Source: Nageia nagi
Lineage: Eukaryota > Pinophyta
Assembly (NCBI GenBank): GCA_050084985.1
Contig: JBITNC010000001.1
Coordinates: forward strand, 107,136,001 to 107,200,000
DNA length: 64,000 nucleotides
Direction: 5' to 3'
The position numbers were made by a program, and so were the translations under genes. The notes under the pieces are model-generated. The model searched no databases and was not told where the DNA came from. It saw nothing but the letters and a program-made list of their open reading frames with translations. This document shows positions 10,850-22,150 of this stretch, piece after piece (position 1 is the stretch's first letter; each line of letters begins with the position of its first letter).

Positions 10850-12546
10850 GTTCATATCCTAACCTCTCTTGTGCTTTCTTCTTCTTCACAAGATTTTGGT
10901 ATCCCTAGATTTCATTATCAACCATAGTAAAACAATTGGAACTATGCATTGCTCTGTTGTAACGATTTTGAATATAGCACAACGATGTGAACCCTTTAAC
11001 AAGAGAGAGCATTTTATTTTGATTTTGGTTTGCCTATTGGTTTGAGGGTAGAAGGTGGTAGATTGGTTAACTTATAATCCATTATTTTTGATCCCAATTC
11101 TCTCAACAAGTGAGCATCTTTGTGACTGATGAGGGTTACAAGCATCCCAAAGCATGTTGGGATTGTAAATCCCTTTTTGGCAAAGTATGTTCTGGAGACT
11201 CTTACTCTGTCTGGAACCTAATTTGAAGATAAAACTTGGTAGCAATGTTATTTTGCAGTTCACTCAATTAACTCACAGCTAGAAACTTTGCTTGACATCT
11301 GGATTTTAACTTGTGGAAAAAGAGTTCTTTCACCTCTTACATTTTTAGTATTTAGTAGGTGAGTATTTGGGTTTTTTTTAACCAGTTTGCATAAACAGAA
11401 GGGAGTTTTGCAATGCAAGAACCTTGAAAACTAGGTTGACTCAACTTATTTTAGTTCAAACAAAGGACAGCTTGCAAGTCTGAGCTGACTCTTGTTATTC
11501 AATAATTGGAGTGCATTAACTAAGTGTTGGTTACTGAATGTTTATTAAGGCATCATATTCATATTCTCACCGAGTAATTGTGCCATGGAGTTAGGGGATT
11601 TCCTTATAGCAGCATAGATTTACTGTATGGATAAGTCACTGTCTTGTCACTAGTGATAGAATTGATGGTTATTATGTTCAAACTGATACAAAAGCCAAAC
11701 TCTAGAACATAGAAACATGTGTTTTTTTAAAGCATGTATGAATGAAAGGGTTATTTGGTAGTGCCGATTCTTTCAACAAAGCTGGAAGTATTTTGTCACT
11801 GGTAGCTATGATTGTGTGTCTAATCATTGATGTGAGGCGGCTTACCAGAATTTGACTGTGGTAGGACCCAGGGTGTCCAAACTCTAAAGTCTAAACATAA
11901 TAAGAAAGCTGTTGGAAAGAAAATATACAACTTGGAGAAGTGCCTTGGGGAAGCAGCCAGTGAATGGTATAATTAGAATTTCCATGGAAGATACCATCAC
12001 TGTTCTTGATTTTGGCAGCAACATGTTTAAGACAATGAGAAGTGTTCAAATATGATGGGAACTCTGAATAGGAACTGTTGTGTGGACAACAGCACAAGGC
12101 AGGCAAAGTTTCGAGAACTAAGCACTCAAGAAGAACTCACCAAATTGAGGCTTCAGGCCAATGGAGAAACAAGAATGCAATGGAAAAGATGATTACCTTG
12201 GCAGGGAAACTCCAAGGCTATTAAGATTTATGTGAAATCATTAAGAGATGAAATTGTGTTATCGTGGAAAGGATCATGTATGCAGAAGATGTTAGATTCG
12301 GGTGGAGGAGAGTTATGAATTGTCATTAAAACTGGTATTGGCTACATTGGAGTTAGACAAAAAGCTGATTGCATGATTATGTGAAGACCAAAACCAAAGA
12401 AGATAGGCTTAGCACTTGACATTGGCTAATTTGTACAATCAAAATGATGAAAGGATCTTTAAAGGTATTGGCATGAAAAATGCTCAAAACATGCAATATG
12501 CCAATTGAAATCATATACATATGTGCACCATTTCACATTGTTGGTT
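10850..12546. other. 5' part of the PPR intron, no feature seen
   Basis: About 1.7 kb of moderately AT-rich sequence between exon 1 and the target duplication of the Copia element. Short ORFs on both strands have no recognisable motif and no ATG context worth calling. It appears to be ancestral intron sequence or repeats too old to identify by eye. Confidence 0.5.
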
Positions 12547-12551
12547 CTTGG

Positions 12552-13034
12552 TGAAGGATTTGAACTATATCTAAACAAATCCTCTAGGACCTAAGACTAG
12601 GAAACTCAATCATACACAAGATAACACAATCACTCAAGATAACACAAGTGTAATGTGGTTCCTCCCTCCTTGGGAGTACATCCACAACTAGTATCTCAAT
12701 TCTCAAGTATGCCTCTCTTACAACTATACTCTTCCTCTCCTACACAACTAGTAGAGTAATCTTACTCCAAGAATTTAGTTATGTTACAAGAGGAGAGACC
12801 CTCTATTTATAGCTTGAGAGCACTTCCCTAACCTCCCTTTAACCCAAGGGTAAGGTTAAGGTTACAATAAATGTATCACCTAACTTTAACCTACCAACTA
12901 ACCACTTTGGTAAAATCAAAGTCTACATATTAAAGAATTCAATTAATCTCTTAAGGTATCTACATACCCTTAAGTGATTAATTGAATTTACAAGGAGTTT
13001 AGATATTCACAATATTTCATTACAAATTCTAACA
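12552..13034 (-). repeat. Copia-1 3' LTR
   Basis: 483 bp, TGTTAG to CTTCA on the minus strand (TG...CA ends). The TATA box CTATAAATAG maps at 12803-12812. This LTR supplies the polyadenylation site of the element; its exact signal was not resolved. Confidence 0.95.
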
Positions 13035-13043
13035 CTCCCCCTT
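13035..13043 (-). promoter_or_regulatory. Copia-1 polypurine tract
   Basis: The minus strand reads AAGGGGGAG immediately before the TG of the 3' LTR, the expected place and composition for the primer of plus-strand DNA synthesis. Confidence 0.9.
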
Positions 13044-13427
13044 AATGCAATATTGGGATAGAGCGTAGAAGAGAGAAGAGAGAGAGTAAGAGAGAGTTCT
13101 CCTCCATAGAGATACAAGTGGAGATGAGAACTTTTACATATTTGAGAATCTTTTTGAGAACTAATATGAGACTCACTACATTACCATTTGACAAAAAATG
13201 GTTTACAATACAATCATTAACCACAACTGGTTTCACTGTACGTAGTAGTAGATCAACTTTATGCTCACATGTGAGTCTCCATGAGCTTGCTTTCACAAGG
13301 TGAGTAACCTGCATTTCTGAAGAAGATCCTGCATGCTACAAGCAACTCATGAACAAAATCAGTTAGATGCATCATATATTCAAATAAGAGAATCAAATAA
13401 TGCCATCTTATAAATAACTGATCAATG

Positions 13428-13815
13428 GTGCACTACAAGCCATCACGGAGATGCCAAGCCATCACTCATAGTCACCTGTTGTATATAGACATGTGTTGAT
13501 TTTAAATAGAGCATAAAAATTGTACAACGAGTTTCTCACGCAGAGCAAACTCACCACGGAGGTCTAGAATATACAACAAGTTCCTCACGCAGAGCGAACT
13601 TACCACGGAGGTATATTAATTATATGCTAAAAATTTGTACAAGTTTCTCACATAGAGCAAACTTACCACGGAGGTATAAAATGTACAACAAGTTTGTCAC
13701 GCAGAGCAAACTTACCACTGAGGTATCAAATAATCAACACTCTATAACAACAATTGTACAACAAGTTTGTCACGCAGAGCAAACTTACCACGGAGGTCTA
13801 GAATGTACAATCAAA
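13428..13815 (-). repeat. Copia-1 3' UTR repeats
   Basis: Two repeat types lie between pol and the polypurine tract. Five copies of a roughly 42-bp unit (core CACGCAGAGCAAACTTACCA in the plus reading) begin near 13522, 13571, 13637, 13683 and 13756. Next to them, 13428-13490 holds one copy of the TTGGCTTGGCATC...GATG module that is amplified into an array in the element at 22151-30793 and also present at 1-65. The arrangement is therefore a conserved 3' UTR feature of this element group. Confidence 0.9.
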
Positions 13816-13856
13816 AAAGGCCTCTTAGAGGTGAAGTTGTCATCACTAACAAAAGT

Positions 13857-16811
13857 TTAAACTTCACTCCCCCTTGAGGGCAACTTCACCAACCCGAGAG
13901 AATCCCTAAGCTTGCAGAACTGAGCTTCAGGAAGGGGCTTGGTGAACAAATCAGCGGAGTTTTCAGTAGATGGACAATACTGCAAGTGTATGATGTCATC
14001 TAGAACCTTCTCCCTGATAAAATGAGCTTGGATTTTTACATGTTTGGTTCGCTGATGGAACACAGGATTCTTAGCCAAAGAGATAGCCGATTGATTGTCT
14101 GACGAAATAAGAGATGGACCATTTTGCTTATACCCAATTTCGTTCAAAAGATGCCTCACCCAAATAGCGTCTTGGGCAGCAACAGACATGGCTCGATATT
14201 CGGCTTCGGTGGTAGAAAGAGTCACAGTAGGTTGCTTCTTGGAAGCCCAAGAGATAGCACCTGAACCAATGCTAAACACATATGCAGAGGTTGATTTTCT
14301 GTCATCTCTATCTCCCCCATAATCAGAATCTGAGAACCTTGAGAGAACAATCGAGGGCACTTTGGAATACTTAAGAGCAAGATCCTTTGTCCCTGCGACA
14401 TACCTCAAGATTTGCTTAACAGCATTGAGGTGTTCAACATATGGTTTTTGCATGAATCGTGCCATCAGATTCACTGCAAAGGCAATATCAGGACGAGAGA
14501 TAGTCAGATACAGAAGACTACCAATCAATTGTCTATAAGCTGTAGCATCAGCCAACTGAGAATCTGAGCTCAGTGATACAACGATTCCAGGAGAAACAGG
14601 TATTGCAGCATATTTACACTCCTCCATTCCAAACTTTTGCAAGATGTCTGATATATACTTAGATTGACTAAGATAAGTACAATCTTTGTGTTGGTATACT
14701 TGCATCCCAAGATAGTAATGCAATAGACCTAGATGAGTCATTTCAAATGTTGCCTTTAGTTTGGAGATGCACTCTTGGATGATTTCAATATTATTGCCTG
14801 TTATGAGAAGATCATCCACATAAAGGAGAATTATGACCACGTCTTTTCCTTGATTGAGTACATAGAGATCTGAATCTGAGAAGCACTTGGAAAAACCAAT
14901 ATCTGCAAAGAATCCTGAAATTTTCTTGTACCATGCTCTAGGTGCTTGCTTAAGTCCATACAAAGACTTCTTTAGCTTACACACAAGAGACTCTTTTCCT
15001 TCTGGAATAAATCCTTCTGGTTGATTCATGTAGATTTCAACATCCAAGTCACCATTGAGAAATACACTCTTGACATCAAGTTGAAAAGCTTTCCATCCTT
15101 GAGCTGCAGAAAGAGCAAGAATTATTCTGACAGTAGGCATCTTGGCCACAGGAGCAAAGGTTTCCTCATAATCAATACCATATTTCTGAGCGAATCCTTT
15201 GGCCACTAACCTTGCTTTGTATTTTTCAATTTTTCCATCAGAATTGTACTTGACCTTGTATATCCATTTATTGCCAATCACATTTTTCTCATTGGGATAA
15301 GGAACCAAATCCCAAGTTTCATTTTTCATGAGCGCCTCATACTCAACTTTCATAGCTTCCATCCAACACTCTTGCTTGGAAGCTTCTTTGAAGGTTGATG
15401 GCTCATGTGTATTATCAATTTTGGCAAATAAAGAGCTATTCAAGGTCATACTCCTTGTAATTCTCTGTGCTGGAGAATTTTGCTCGTGTGGTGACTTCTC
15501 TACATGATCATCCAACCAGTTTGGTGCAGGCGAAGAATCATCTGTATCAGACACCTCAGCATGAGAGGTCGTATCCTCAGAAAGTTCATTAAACTTGACA
15601 TCCCTAGAAACAAATACTGTTTTATGGGATGAGGAGTAGAGCCTGTAACCTCTATGCTGATTATCATACCCCACAAAGATGCATTTTTCTGATTGTTTAT
15701 CTAGCTTCTTTCTTTTCTCTAAGGTAATGAAGGCAAATGCATCACAACCGAAGACCCTGAAGTGTGAGAGGTTAGGTTTCTTTCCTGTCCATGCTTCATA
15801 TGGAGTTTTACCTTCAACTGCCTTAGTAGGACACCTATTTAGGGTGTGAATAGCAGTGTGAACAGCTTCTCCCCATAAAAAACTAGGAAGGGTACCCAAC
15901 ATGCATCTTGCCATTTCCATAATGGTGCGATTCTTCCTTTCAGCAACTCCATTTTGCTGAGGGGTGTAAGGGATTGTGAATTGCCGCTTGATCCCATGTT
16001 TAACACAATAGTCGTTAAACTCATTGCTATTATATTCACCCCCATTATCAGATCTTAGCATCTTGATCTTAAAATCAGTTTGATTTTCAACAAGTGCCTT
16101 GAAGTCTCTAAACCTGTCAAAAGTTTGATCCTTGTGCTCAAGTAGATAACCAAATGTTATCCTACTGAAGTCATCAATGAAGGTCAGAACATAAGAAGCT
16201 CCCCCTAGTGACTTAGTCTGAAAAGGACCCATCAAATCTGAATGCACAAGCTGAAGAGGATGAGTAGCCCGAGTTGCCTTATCTTTTTCAAACTTTTGCC
16301 TATTCATCTTTCCTAGAATGCACCTTTCACAAAGACCAATTGTGGGTGAAATATTAGGTAAACCTTCCACAAGTGCTTGAGTTTTCATATCTTGAATACT
16401 CTTGTGGTTAAGGTGCCCTAATCGTTGATGCCAAAGATTACCTTTTGAACAAACATTTGCAGCAAGACAAATTTTTGAAGGTACTTGATCCACAATATAA
16501 AGGTCATCCTTTACTGATCCTTTCATTAAGGTGGCAAGTCCTTTCTTAACACTCCAGGAGTGTGAGGTAAACTCAAATGAGCATCATTTCCTTGTAATCT
16601 GAATCACGGAGATGAGATTCATCCTTAGTTTAGGCACATAAAAGACATTATCAAGAGTCTTTCCATGAATCTTCACACTCCCTATTCCGTGAACATCAAG
16701 GACTGTATTATCACCTATCACAACTGCATCCTTCTTGTACTTATGAAAGTTTTTAAACTTATCCTTTTCATAACACGTGATTAGTGCATCCTGAATCAAC
16801 AATCCAATCAT
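13857..16811 (-). pseudogene. Copia-1 pol: protease end, integrase, reverse transcriptase, RNase H
   Basis: One frame from 16811 to 13857 interrupted by a single TGA at 16584-16586. After the stop, the 889-residue frame starting at 16526 shows the integrase zinc site (H33, H38, C66, C69), the D97-D160-E196 catalytic triad with 35 residues between D160 and E196, a C-terminal integrase region, RT from about residue 390 with QLDVKSVFLNG and YVDD at 569-572, and RNase H with STTEAEYRAM and SDNQSA near the end. The stop and the frameshift against gag in the protease prevent synthesis of one polyprotein. All visible RT, RNase H and integrase catalytic residues remain, so decay is recent. Confidence 0.93.
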
Positions 16812-17772
16812 TTGAAATAGTTTGAGTCATTGAGTAGTAGGCAACAGTAGCATTATGCTTGTTCTTCTTTCTATTATTGAAATTTCTCACATTTGCATTT
16901 CCCTTGCCTTTTTGAGCAAATTTCTTTTTTCGACAATCATACTCTTTGTGTCCAAAGATACCACAAAAGTTACAATTTCCATCAAACTTTTCCTGAGGTG
17001 TTGGATTGCTTGATCCAGCTTTGTCATTCCTTTGCCTGTAGTTGCCATTGTTGTTGCTCTTTTTGTCATACTTCTTGAAGGTAGATGAGGACTTGTTGTC
17101 TTTGAATTTATAATGTTTGAACTTTTTTTTGAAAGGAGTTTTGGTTGCTCCTAGAGCAATGCTATTGTCCTTTGGAGAAAGGTTCAACATTTTCTTGTTC
17201 AAAGTTTCCTCATGCTTCAGAAGGAGTCTAGAAAGGTTATCAAGTGAGATGACATCTTCTTCATCATCGAGCCTTGTTTCCATAACCGTGACAAAGTTAC
17301 TGAACTTTGTAGTAAGGCTTTGAAGAATGATGAAGACTATGAACTCATCATTGATCCAGTTGCACCCACAACCAACCAGTTGTGTCCTGAGGTCAATGAT
17401 TTTGTTTAAGTAGATGGAGGCACTTTCATCTTCACTTTGTCGATACTGCAACAACTTTTGTAGAATGGTAAACCTTCTTGAGAATTTGGACCCAAGGTAA
17501 ATTTTCTTTAGCCTCTCCCAAGCTTCCTTTGCTGAAGTTGATGAAGAGATCATGAGAAGGACATCATCTGAAACTGCACGATAAATCATTGAAGTTGCTA
17601 ACTCATTCTTTGAGTTGTATACTTCAAGAGCCTTCTCATCGGTAGGAGCGACCAGGTCTTCACTAACTGTCTGCCACAGCTTCCTTGCTTGTAACTTAGC
17701 TTTTATACGAGGTTCCCATATTCCAAAGTTGGAACCGTCGAGTATATGCTTGGGAACGAAGGTTTCAACCAT
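16768..17772 (-). CDS. Copia-1 gag, running into the protease active site
   Basis: ATG 17772 (MVETFVPKHILDGSNFGIW) is chosen because it matches the usual Copia gag start and lies 2 bases after an acceptor-like TTTTTTGTAG; the frame is open 24 codons further upstream, but that part is not gag-like. It is followed by the UBN2-type gag domain with WERLKKIYLG and LQSLTTKFSNFV, a CX2CX4HX4C zinc knuckle (CNFCGIFGHKEYDC), and the protease motif WIVDSGCTNH. Four codons later the frame stops at 16768, while protease continues in another frame from about 16795. A small deletion there is the simplest explanation. Gag itself looks intact and could form particles. Confidence 0.9.
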   Translation of the reverse strand: MVETFVPKHILDGSNFGIWEPRIKAKLQARKLWQTVSEDLVAPTDEKALEVYNSKNELATSMIYRAVSDDVLLMISSSTSAKEAWERLKKIYLGSKFSRRFTILQKLLQYRQSEDESASIYLNKIIDLRTQLVGCGCNWINDEFIVFIILQSLTTKFSNFVTVMETRLDDEEDVISLDNLSRLLLKHEETLNKKMLNLSPKDNSIALGATKTPFKKKFKHYKFKDNKSSSTFKKYDKKSNNNGNYRQRNDKAGSSNPTPQEKFDGNCNFCGIFGHKEYDCRKKKFAQKGKGNANVRNFNNRKKNKHNATVAYYSMTQTISNDWIVDSGCTNHVL

Positions 17773-17774
17773 TG

Positions 17775-20631
17775 CTACAAAAAAGAGTAAATATGCAATA
17801 AGAATGCAAACTTTTACAATTTTCCATCTATACATATAAAACATCTAATAAGCAAACATGTCCCACATGTGCAAACTTATTAACCACGATCCATAGAAAG
17901 ATAAAGTTGGGGTTGTTTTCTTGTATAGAATTAGGCCTTCACCTGGATGCCCGCAAGGTGGAGCCCAGGTACTACCAGTCCTCAACCAGTTCACCTTGGT
18001 CAGTAATATACTCTTACTAGTAGAAGTACTAACTATTTTCCAAGGATCCGACGTATCTTGGACCGGCCATTTTAATTATCTTGATTAAGGTTTTCAGTTT
18101 TCCTCCTAGGTTATCAGGATAATCCCTGAATGGACGTGCGGACATGTGGTATCACTACACACATGCCTGTCCACCTAATAGAGTTATGTCCAATCCAACA
18201 GAGGTCTTAGGGGCAATTAAGACGGACTTACCACCACTTGGGTCTTCGGACTAAAAAGGCTCCAATCTGCCCTGTCCTCACCTCGTGGCTCCCCAAACAA
18301 GTCATGTTGTGGAAAATACGTGCGGATGTATTCATTTTAGGGGTTACTTTCAAATTTTTGCGTATTGCAAGTATAAAGCAAATGTGCAAAAATATAAAGT
18401 AAAATGAAAATACTCCATCCACACGAACTTGAAACCTTAAGAGTCCAAAATTGAGTCTAATGGGTTTTGTACTAACCCCTAAAGGACTTTTACATTTTTC
18501 ATATTTTTGCTCAAGTTCAAAAATAATGAATTTTACAAATGCTGAGTCCTATTTAGCATTAATCCATAATTTAAACATGTATTAGTCTATGACTTAAAAT
18601 TAAGTTTAAAAACATGCATAATGCATTTTAACTTAAAATTTTAAGTACTAAGCATGCTTTAATCCTAACAATGTTAAGAGGCATGCATTTTAAACTTAGC
18701 ATGCAAGATCTATTTAGCATGCAAGATCCATAAAGATTTAAGTAAAAAATTATAAAAATCCCCCCGTTTTTACTTAAAGTGCTAACAACTTGGATGCTAA
18801 AGATTATGTTTAAGTATGATTTTCCCTATTTTTCACTTAAGGGGTCATCCTAAAAAAAGGTTTGTGAAGTATCTAGTTTAAGTAAATATAGCCTTTGTGT
18901 ACTTAAAAAAGACTTAGGAAAAAAAACTTTAAATATGTAAGTGTGACTAAGGCAAAAAATCAAATCAAATTTGGAGTGGGTAAAAAAATAAACACCCAAC
19001 AACTAAAGTTGACAAAAAAAATGTGAAGGGGCCATGTGTAAGCCTCATGGAGGTTGAAGGGCTGGGCAGAGGTGGCAGGAGACACCAAAGTGTGTAGAAG
19101 GGAACTGAAGGTGGCTGGAGGAAGCCACGTAGGGGGTGGAGGGCACGGGGGGCGCGTGGGGCGGCTTAGTCGGTGGTTGACCACCCAATGCAGGACTTCA
19201 GGGCTGCGAGGGAGGAGAGTCACGTTAAAAATCAGAACAGAGCCATGTGGTGTGCAGATCCGGTGAGCATTTCAGGCCATGAAATGGTGTGGGCAGATCC
19301 TGCAATCATGGGACGTCAGGGCGGAGAAGTGGAGGTCCCGCGTTGTGCAGATGCTGCGATCATTGCATGTCCGGCATGCGCAGTCGGTATCCTGCGAGCA
19401 GAGGTGTTCGGGGTCGGAAGGCGGAGAGGAGACTGCAGCGTGTGTGTTCACCTCCGTTTATGTCATTTAGTGGGAATGAAGGCAAAAATATTTTCAAGAT
19501 CTCGTGTATGTACTCGAAAAGATCGAACGTCTTCGTGGGACGAGTCTCTATTGGACATGGCCGTGATCCACCTCCTCCTCTCCTTAAAATGTTTACACCA
19601 TCCCAAGCTTTGCAAGGATTACTCCTTGTCCAGTTCGTATCTGCATGAAGTTGTTCTTGGATTACAAGAAGAGCATTTCCTTCAGGAGTAGCATGGGAGA
19701 TAGTCGAACCGATGACCAGCAACAATAATCTCATGCATAAAACCAGAACCCATTGTCTTTTCACCATTTGTGGGTAGAAGATTTAATACCCACAATACAT
19801 ATCTTCGAGCACAACAGGCCTGAATTACGCCACCATAGTACTGAAATATTAGAACTCCGTATTAGCAGCAATGCCTCTGCACCTTGATCTGAGAGCCATG
19901 ATAGTAGTATCCAGAGAAGTGGTGTTGGCAGCGTGCGTGGGTGGGAGGAGCGTGGGCGGAGGAGCCACTAGGGGCCGCGCGAGGAGGACCCCCCCAAAAT
20001 TATTTAAAAATTATACGATTTAATTGGTAATCGTGACCCCCCCCAATTTGATTGACGAATATATATATATATAATTTTTTGATTTATTTTACACAAATTT
20101 AAAACAAAATAAAAAATAGATATATATATTTATGAGTATTTTTAACAAAATAAAATATATATATATATATATATATATTATATTGAGCCTTTGAATATAT
20201 TATTGTGCCCCTAAAATTGTGGTAGAACCAAAAAAAATTGTCCTCCTCTCTAACTTTTTTAAATATTCATGCCTTACTAAAAATACCATTAACATAAAAA
20301 ATGGTAGTATATGTAGAAGAAATGTCACAATAATATATTACTATTTTTTAAGCAAATAGTAATAACATAATACTACTAACATAAAAAATGTTAGTAAAAA
20401 TATTGGCATTTCATAGTATCCTCTTAAAAAAATATAGCATGTATTGAGCATTTTTGTAAAAAAATGCTACTAACATAAGAGGTTAGTATAGAAAAAAAAT
20501 ACTTGCATTGTCATTTTAATCATATTTTGCAAGAAATAAGCTCCAATATCTCACAAAGTATGTTAGTATCTAATGCAATAATCCAAAAAAATGATCAAAT
20601 GAGGAAATTTATACCTTCTCTTAAAATTTAC
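17775..20631 (-). other. Copia-1 leader, possible 2.86-kb leader intron
   Basis: The minus strand has a donor-like GTGAG followed by GTAAATTT (intron start 20631), 170 bases inside the PBS, and an acceptor-like CTCTTTTTTGTAG ending at 17775, immediately before the gag ATG. The donor motif is repeated in the related elements at 4363 and 22759. Between these sites are a conserved part (17930-18450), a TAAG/GCATGC-rich part (18590-18960), a GC-rich part (about 19030-19600) and an AT-rich part. Splicing would remove many short upstream ORFs. This is inference from motif position and conservation; no transcript was seen. Confidence 0.45.
19594..19767 (-). pseudogene. Captured host gene fragment: signal peptide plus LRRNT-like exon
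   Basis: A minus-strand ATG frame starts with a hydrophobic signal-peptide-like segment (residues 6-24, LLLLVIGSTISHA at its end) followed by EGNALLVIQEQL, an aspartate-containing spacer, NWTRSNPC and AWDGV. This is the layout of the LRRNT_2 cap at the start of plant leucine-rich-repeat receptor kinases and related proteins. The similarity stops after DGV, where GTAAAC could be a host splice donor. The frame runs on to 19360 without LRRs. It lies sense to the Copia element in its leader and is absent from the leaders of the two related elements, so it looks acquired. A chance resemblance cannot be excluded by eye. Confidence 0.55.
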
Positions 20632-20800
20632 CTCACCAATGGGGTGTAAGATGAGGAATGAAGAAGGATGAAGAACCTCCAAGATGTAGCTTCCACACCA
20701 AAAGAAGAGCTTCCACACCAAGAAGAGCTTCTACACAAAGAAGAAGAGCTTCCAAAACAAGGAGAGCTTCTACACCAAGAAGAAGAGCTTCCACAACAAG

Positions 20801-20812
20801 GCTCTGATACCA
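20801..20812 (-). promoter_or_regulatory. Copia-1 primer binding site (initiator Met tRNA type)
   Basis: Minus-strand TGGTATCAGAGC, two bases from the inner end of the 5' LTR. Beyond it, 20650-20800 carries four to five copies of GAAGCTCTTCTT-like units, a short repeat at the start of the leader. Confidence 0.95.
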
Positions 20813-20814
20813 AT

Positions 20815-21297
20815 TGAAGGATTTGAACTAGATCTAAACAAATCCTCAAGGACCTAAGACTAGGAAACTCAATCATACACAAGATAACACAATCACTCAA
20901 GATAACACAAGTGTAATGTGGTTCCTCCCTCCTTGGGAGTACATCCACAACTAGTATCTCAATTCTCAAGTATGCCTCTCTTACAACTATACTCTTCCTC
21001 TCCTACACAACTAGTAGAGTAATCTTACTCCAAAAACTTAGTTATGTTACAAGAGGAGAGACCCTCTATTTATAGCTTGAGAGCACCTCCCTAACCTCCC
21101 TTTAACCCAAGGGTAAGGTTAGGGTTACAATAAATGTATCACCTAACTTTAACCTACCAACTAACCACTTTGGTAAAGTCAAAGTCTACATATTAAAGAA
21201 TTCAATTAATCTCTTAAGGTATCTACATACCCTTAAGTGATTAATTGAATTTACAAGGAGTTTAGATATTCACAATATTTCATTACAAATTCTAACA
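20815..21297 (-). repeat. Copia-1 5' LTR with promoter
   Basis: 483 bp, about 98.5 percent identical by eye to the 3' LTR. Plus CTATTTATAG at 21066-21075 reads CTATAAATAG on the minus strand and is the probable TATA box of the element transcript. Confidence 0.95.
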
Positions 21298-21458
21298 CTT
21301 GGGTGCTTGAATAGAACATGTTATGGAAATTGAGTGTGATCTCATAGCAATATCATTAAAAATGCCTTTACATTAACAATATTGCCAGCTTAATAGCAAA
21401 TGCCTTTCTTCTGTAAAGGAAAGGGAGATTTGAGGGCATGCGAGTTTATAAGACATAC

Positions 21459-21620
21459 AATTTTTTTTTTTTTGAATGTTGGTAAACCCATTTTTAAATT
21501 TCAAAGAAAGGTATTTAAACTCCTTTTACATGTTGTACCATGTAGGGGCGAGGAGATTTGAACTTGCTCCTCCCATGGAGCATTCACGTTACTTTCCCAA
21601 CTCCCGTAACATGGGTGGAC
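21459..21620 (-). mobile_element. tRNA-derived SINE-like retroposon with 11-bp TSD
   Basis: A 162-bp insert flanked by perfect direct repeats ATAAGACATAC at 21448-21458 and 21621-21631. On the minus strand it starts with a tRNA-like head: GTTACGGGAGTTGGG resembles an A box and AGTTCAAATCTCC closely fits the B box of the RNA polymerase III promoter. It ends in a run of 13 A (21461-21473 as T) next to the duplication. TSD of variable length, Pol III-type boxes and a poly-A tail are the defining marks of a SINE. No family name is assigned. Confidence 0.85.
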
Positions 21621-21631
21621 ATAAGACATAC

Positions 21632-22150
21632 CAACATTACCGAGTGATTAGGAAGGGAATTATTGTTGTAATAAAAAACTTTTCTTGGATATTAAAAGCA
21701 GAAACCTTACCTAATCTCAAAATAGCAAACTCAACAAAGTTCCCACTTTTGCCACTACATTTTTAGTGCAAGAGGCTTGTTGTGCTTCCACAGCACGCCC
21801 CAAAATTTGCAATTTTGAGGACTCAGAATTTTTGCTAAGCCATGACCACTGAAACTAGAGTCCATCACCTTGTCTCAACCATTCAGTACCCCACCAAGAA
21901 CTAACTGTTGTATACTCCTCCCAATCACGGTCACGATGATCCTAAGTATGAAGATATCGAAAATTGGCTAAGTTTGGGAATAGGAAGGTCTAATTAGGTG
22001 AGGTAGGAAGGCCCAAGTCAAGGAACCCAAAAATCCACTAAGTGATTGAATGTAAGATTGATGACCTTTGAACAGTGCATCTAGGGAAAAGCTTGCTAAG
22101 AGGCTAGGCGCATGCCTGATATAGACAAATTTATGACTTCTCTGGACATG
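21632..22150. other. Intron DNA with a copy of an old diverged repeat
   Basis: No gene. 21950-22150 contains ATCGAAAATTGGCTAAG and GACTTCTCTGGACATG, diverged forms of a unit seen again at about 30920-31300, on the far side of the element at 22151-30793. The element therefore appears to have inserted into an older tandemly repeated sequence. Confidence 0.5.

Larger units (their letters stand above)
12552..21297 (-). mobile_element. Copia-1: near-complete Ty1/Copia retrotransposon, TSD CTTGG
   Basis: An 8,746-bp element with two 483-bp LTRs and perfect 5-bp duplications CTTGG at 12547-12551 and 21298-21302. On the minus strand the order is 5' LTR (20815-21297), PBS, a 3-kb leader, gag, protease, integrase, RT, RNase H, 3' tandem repeats, polypurine tract, 3' LTR (12552-13034). 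That gene order, with integrase before RT, defines Copia. By eye the LTRs differ at about 7 of 483 positions, so insertion was recent relative to its neighbours. A protease frameshift and a pol stop mean this copy cannot make a complete polyprotein. It lies antisense in the PPR intron. Confidence 0.96.

Noticed and set aside
13118-17839. Plus-strand ORFs opposite Copia-1 gag and pol
   Set aside because: They are antisense shadows of the strongly supported minus-strand coding sequence.
21540-21620. Functional tRNA gene on the minus strand
   Set aside because: A and B boxes are visible, but no cloverleaf with acceptor and anticodon stems can be built, and the poly-A tail and TSD show a SINE.
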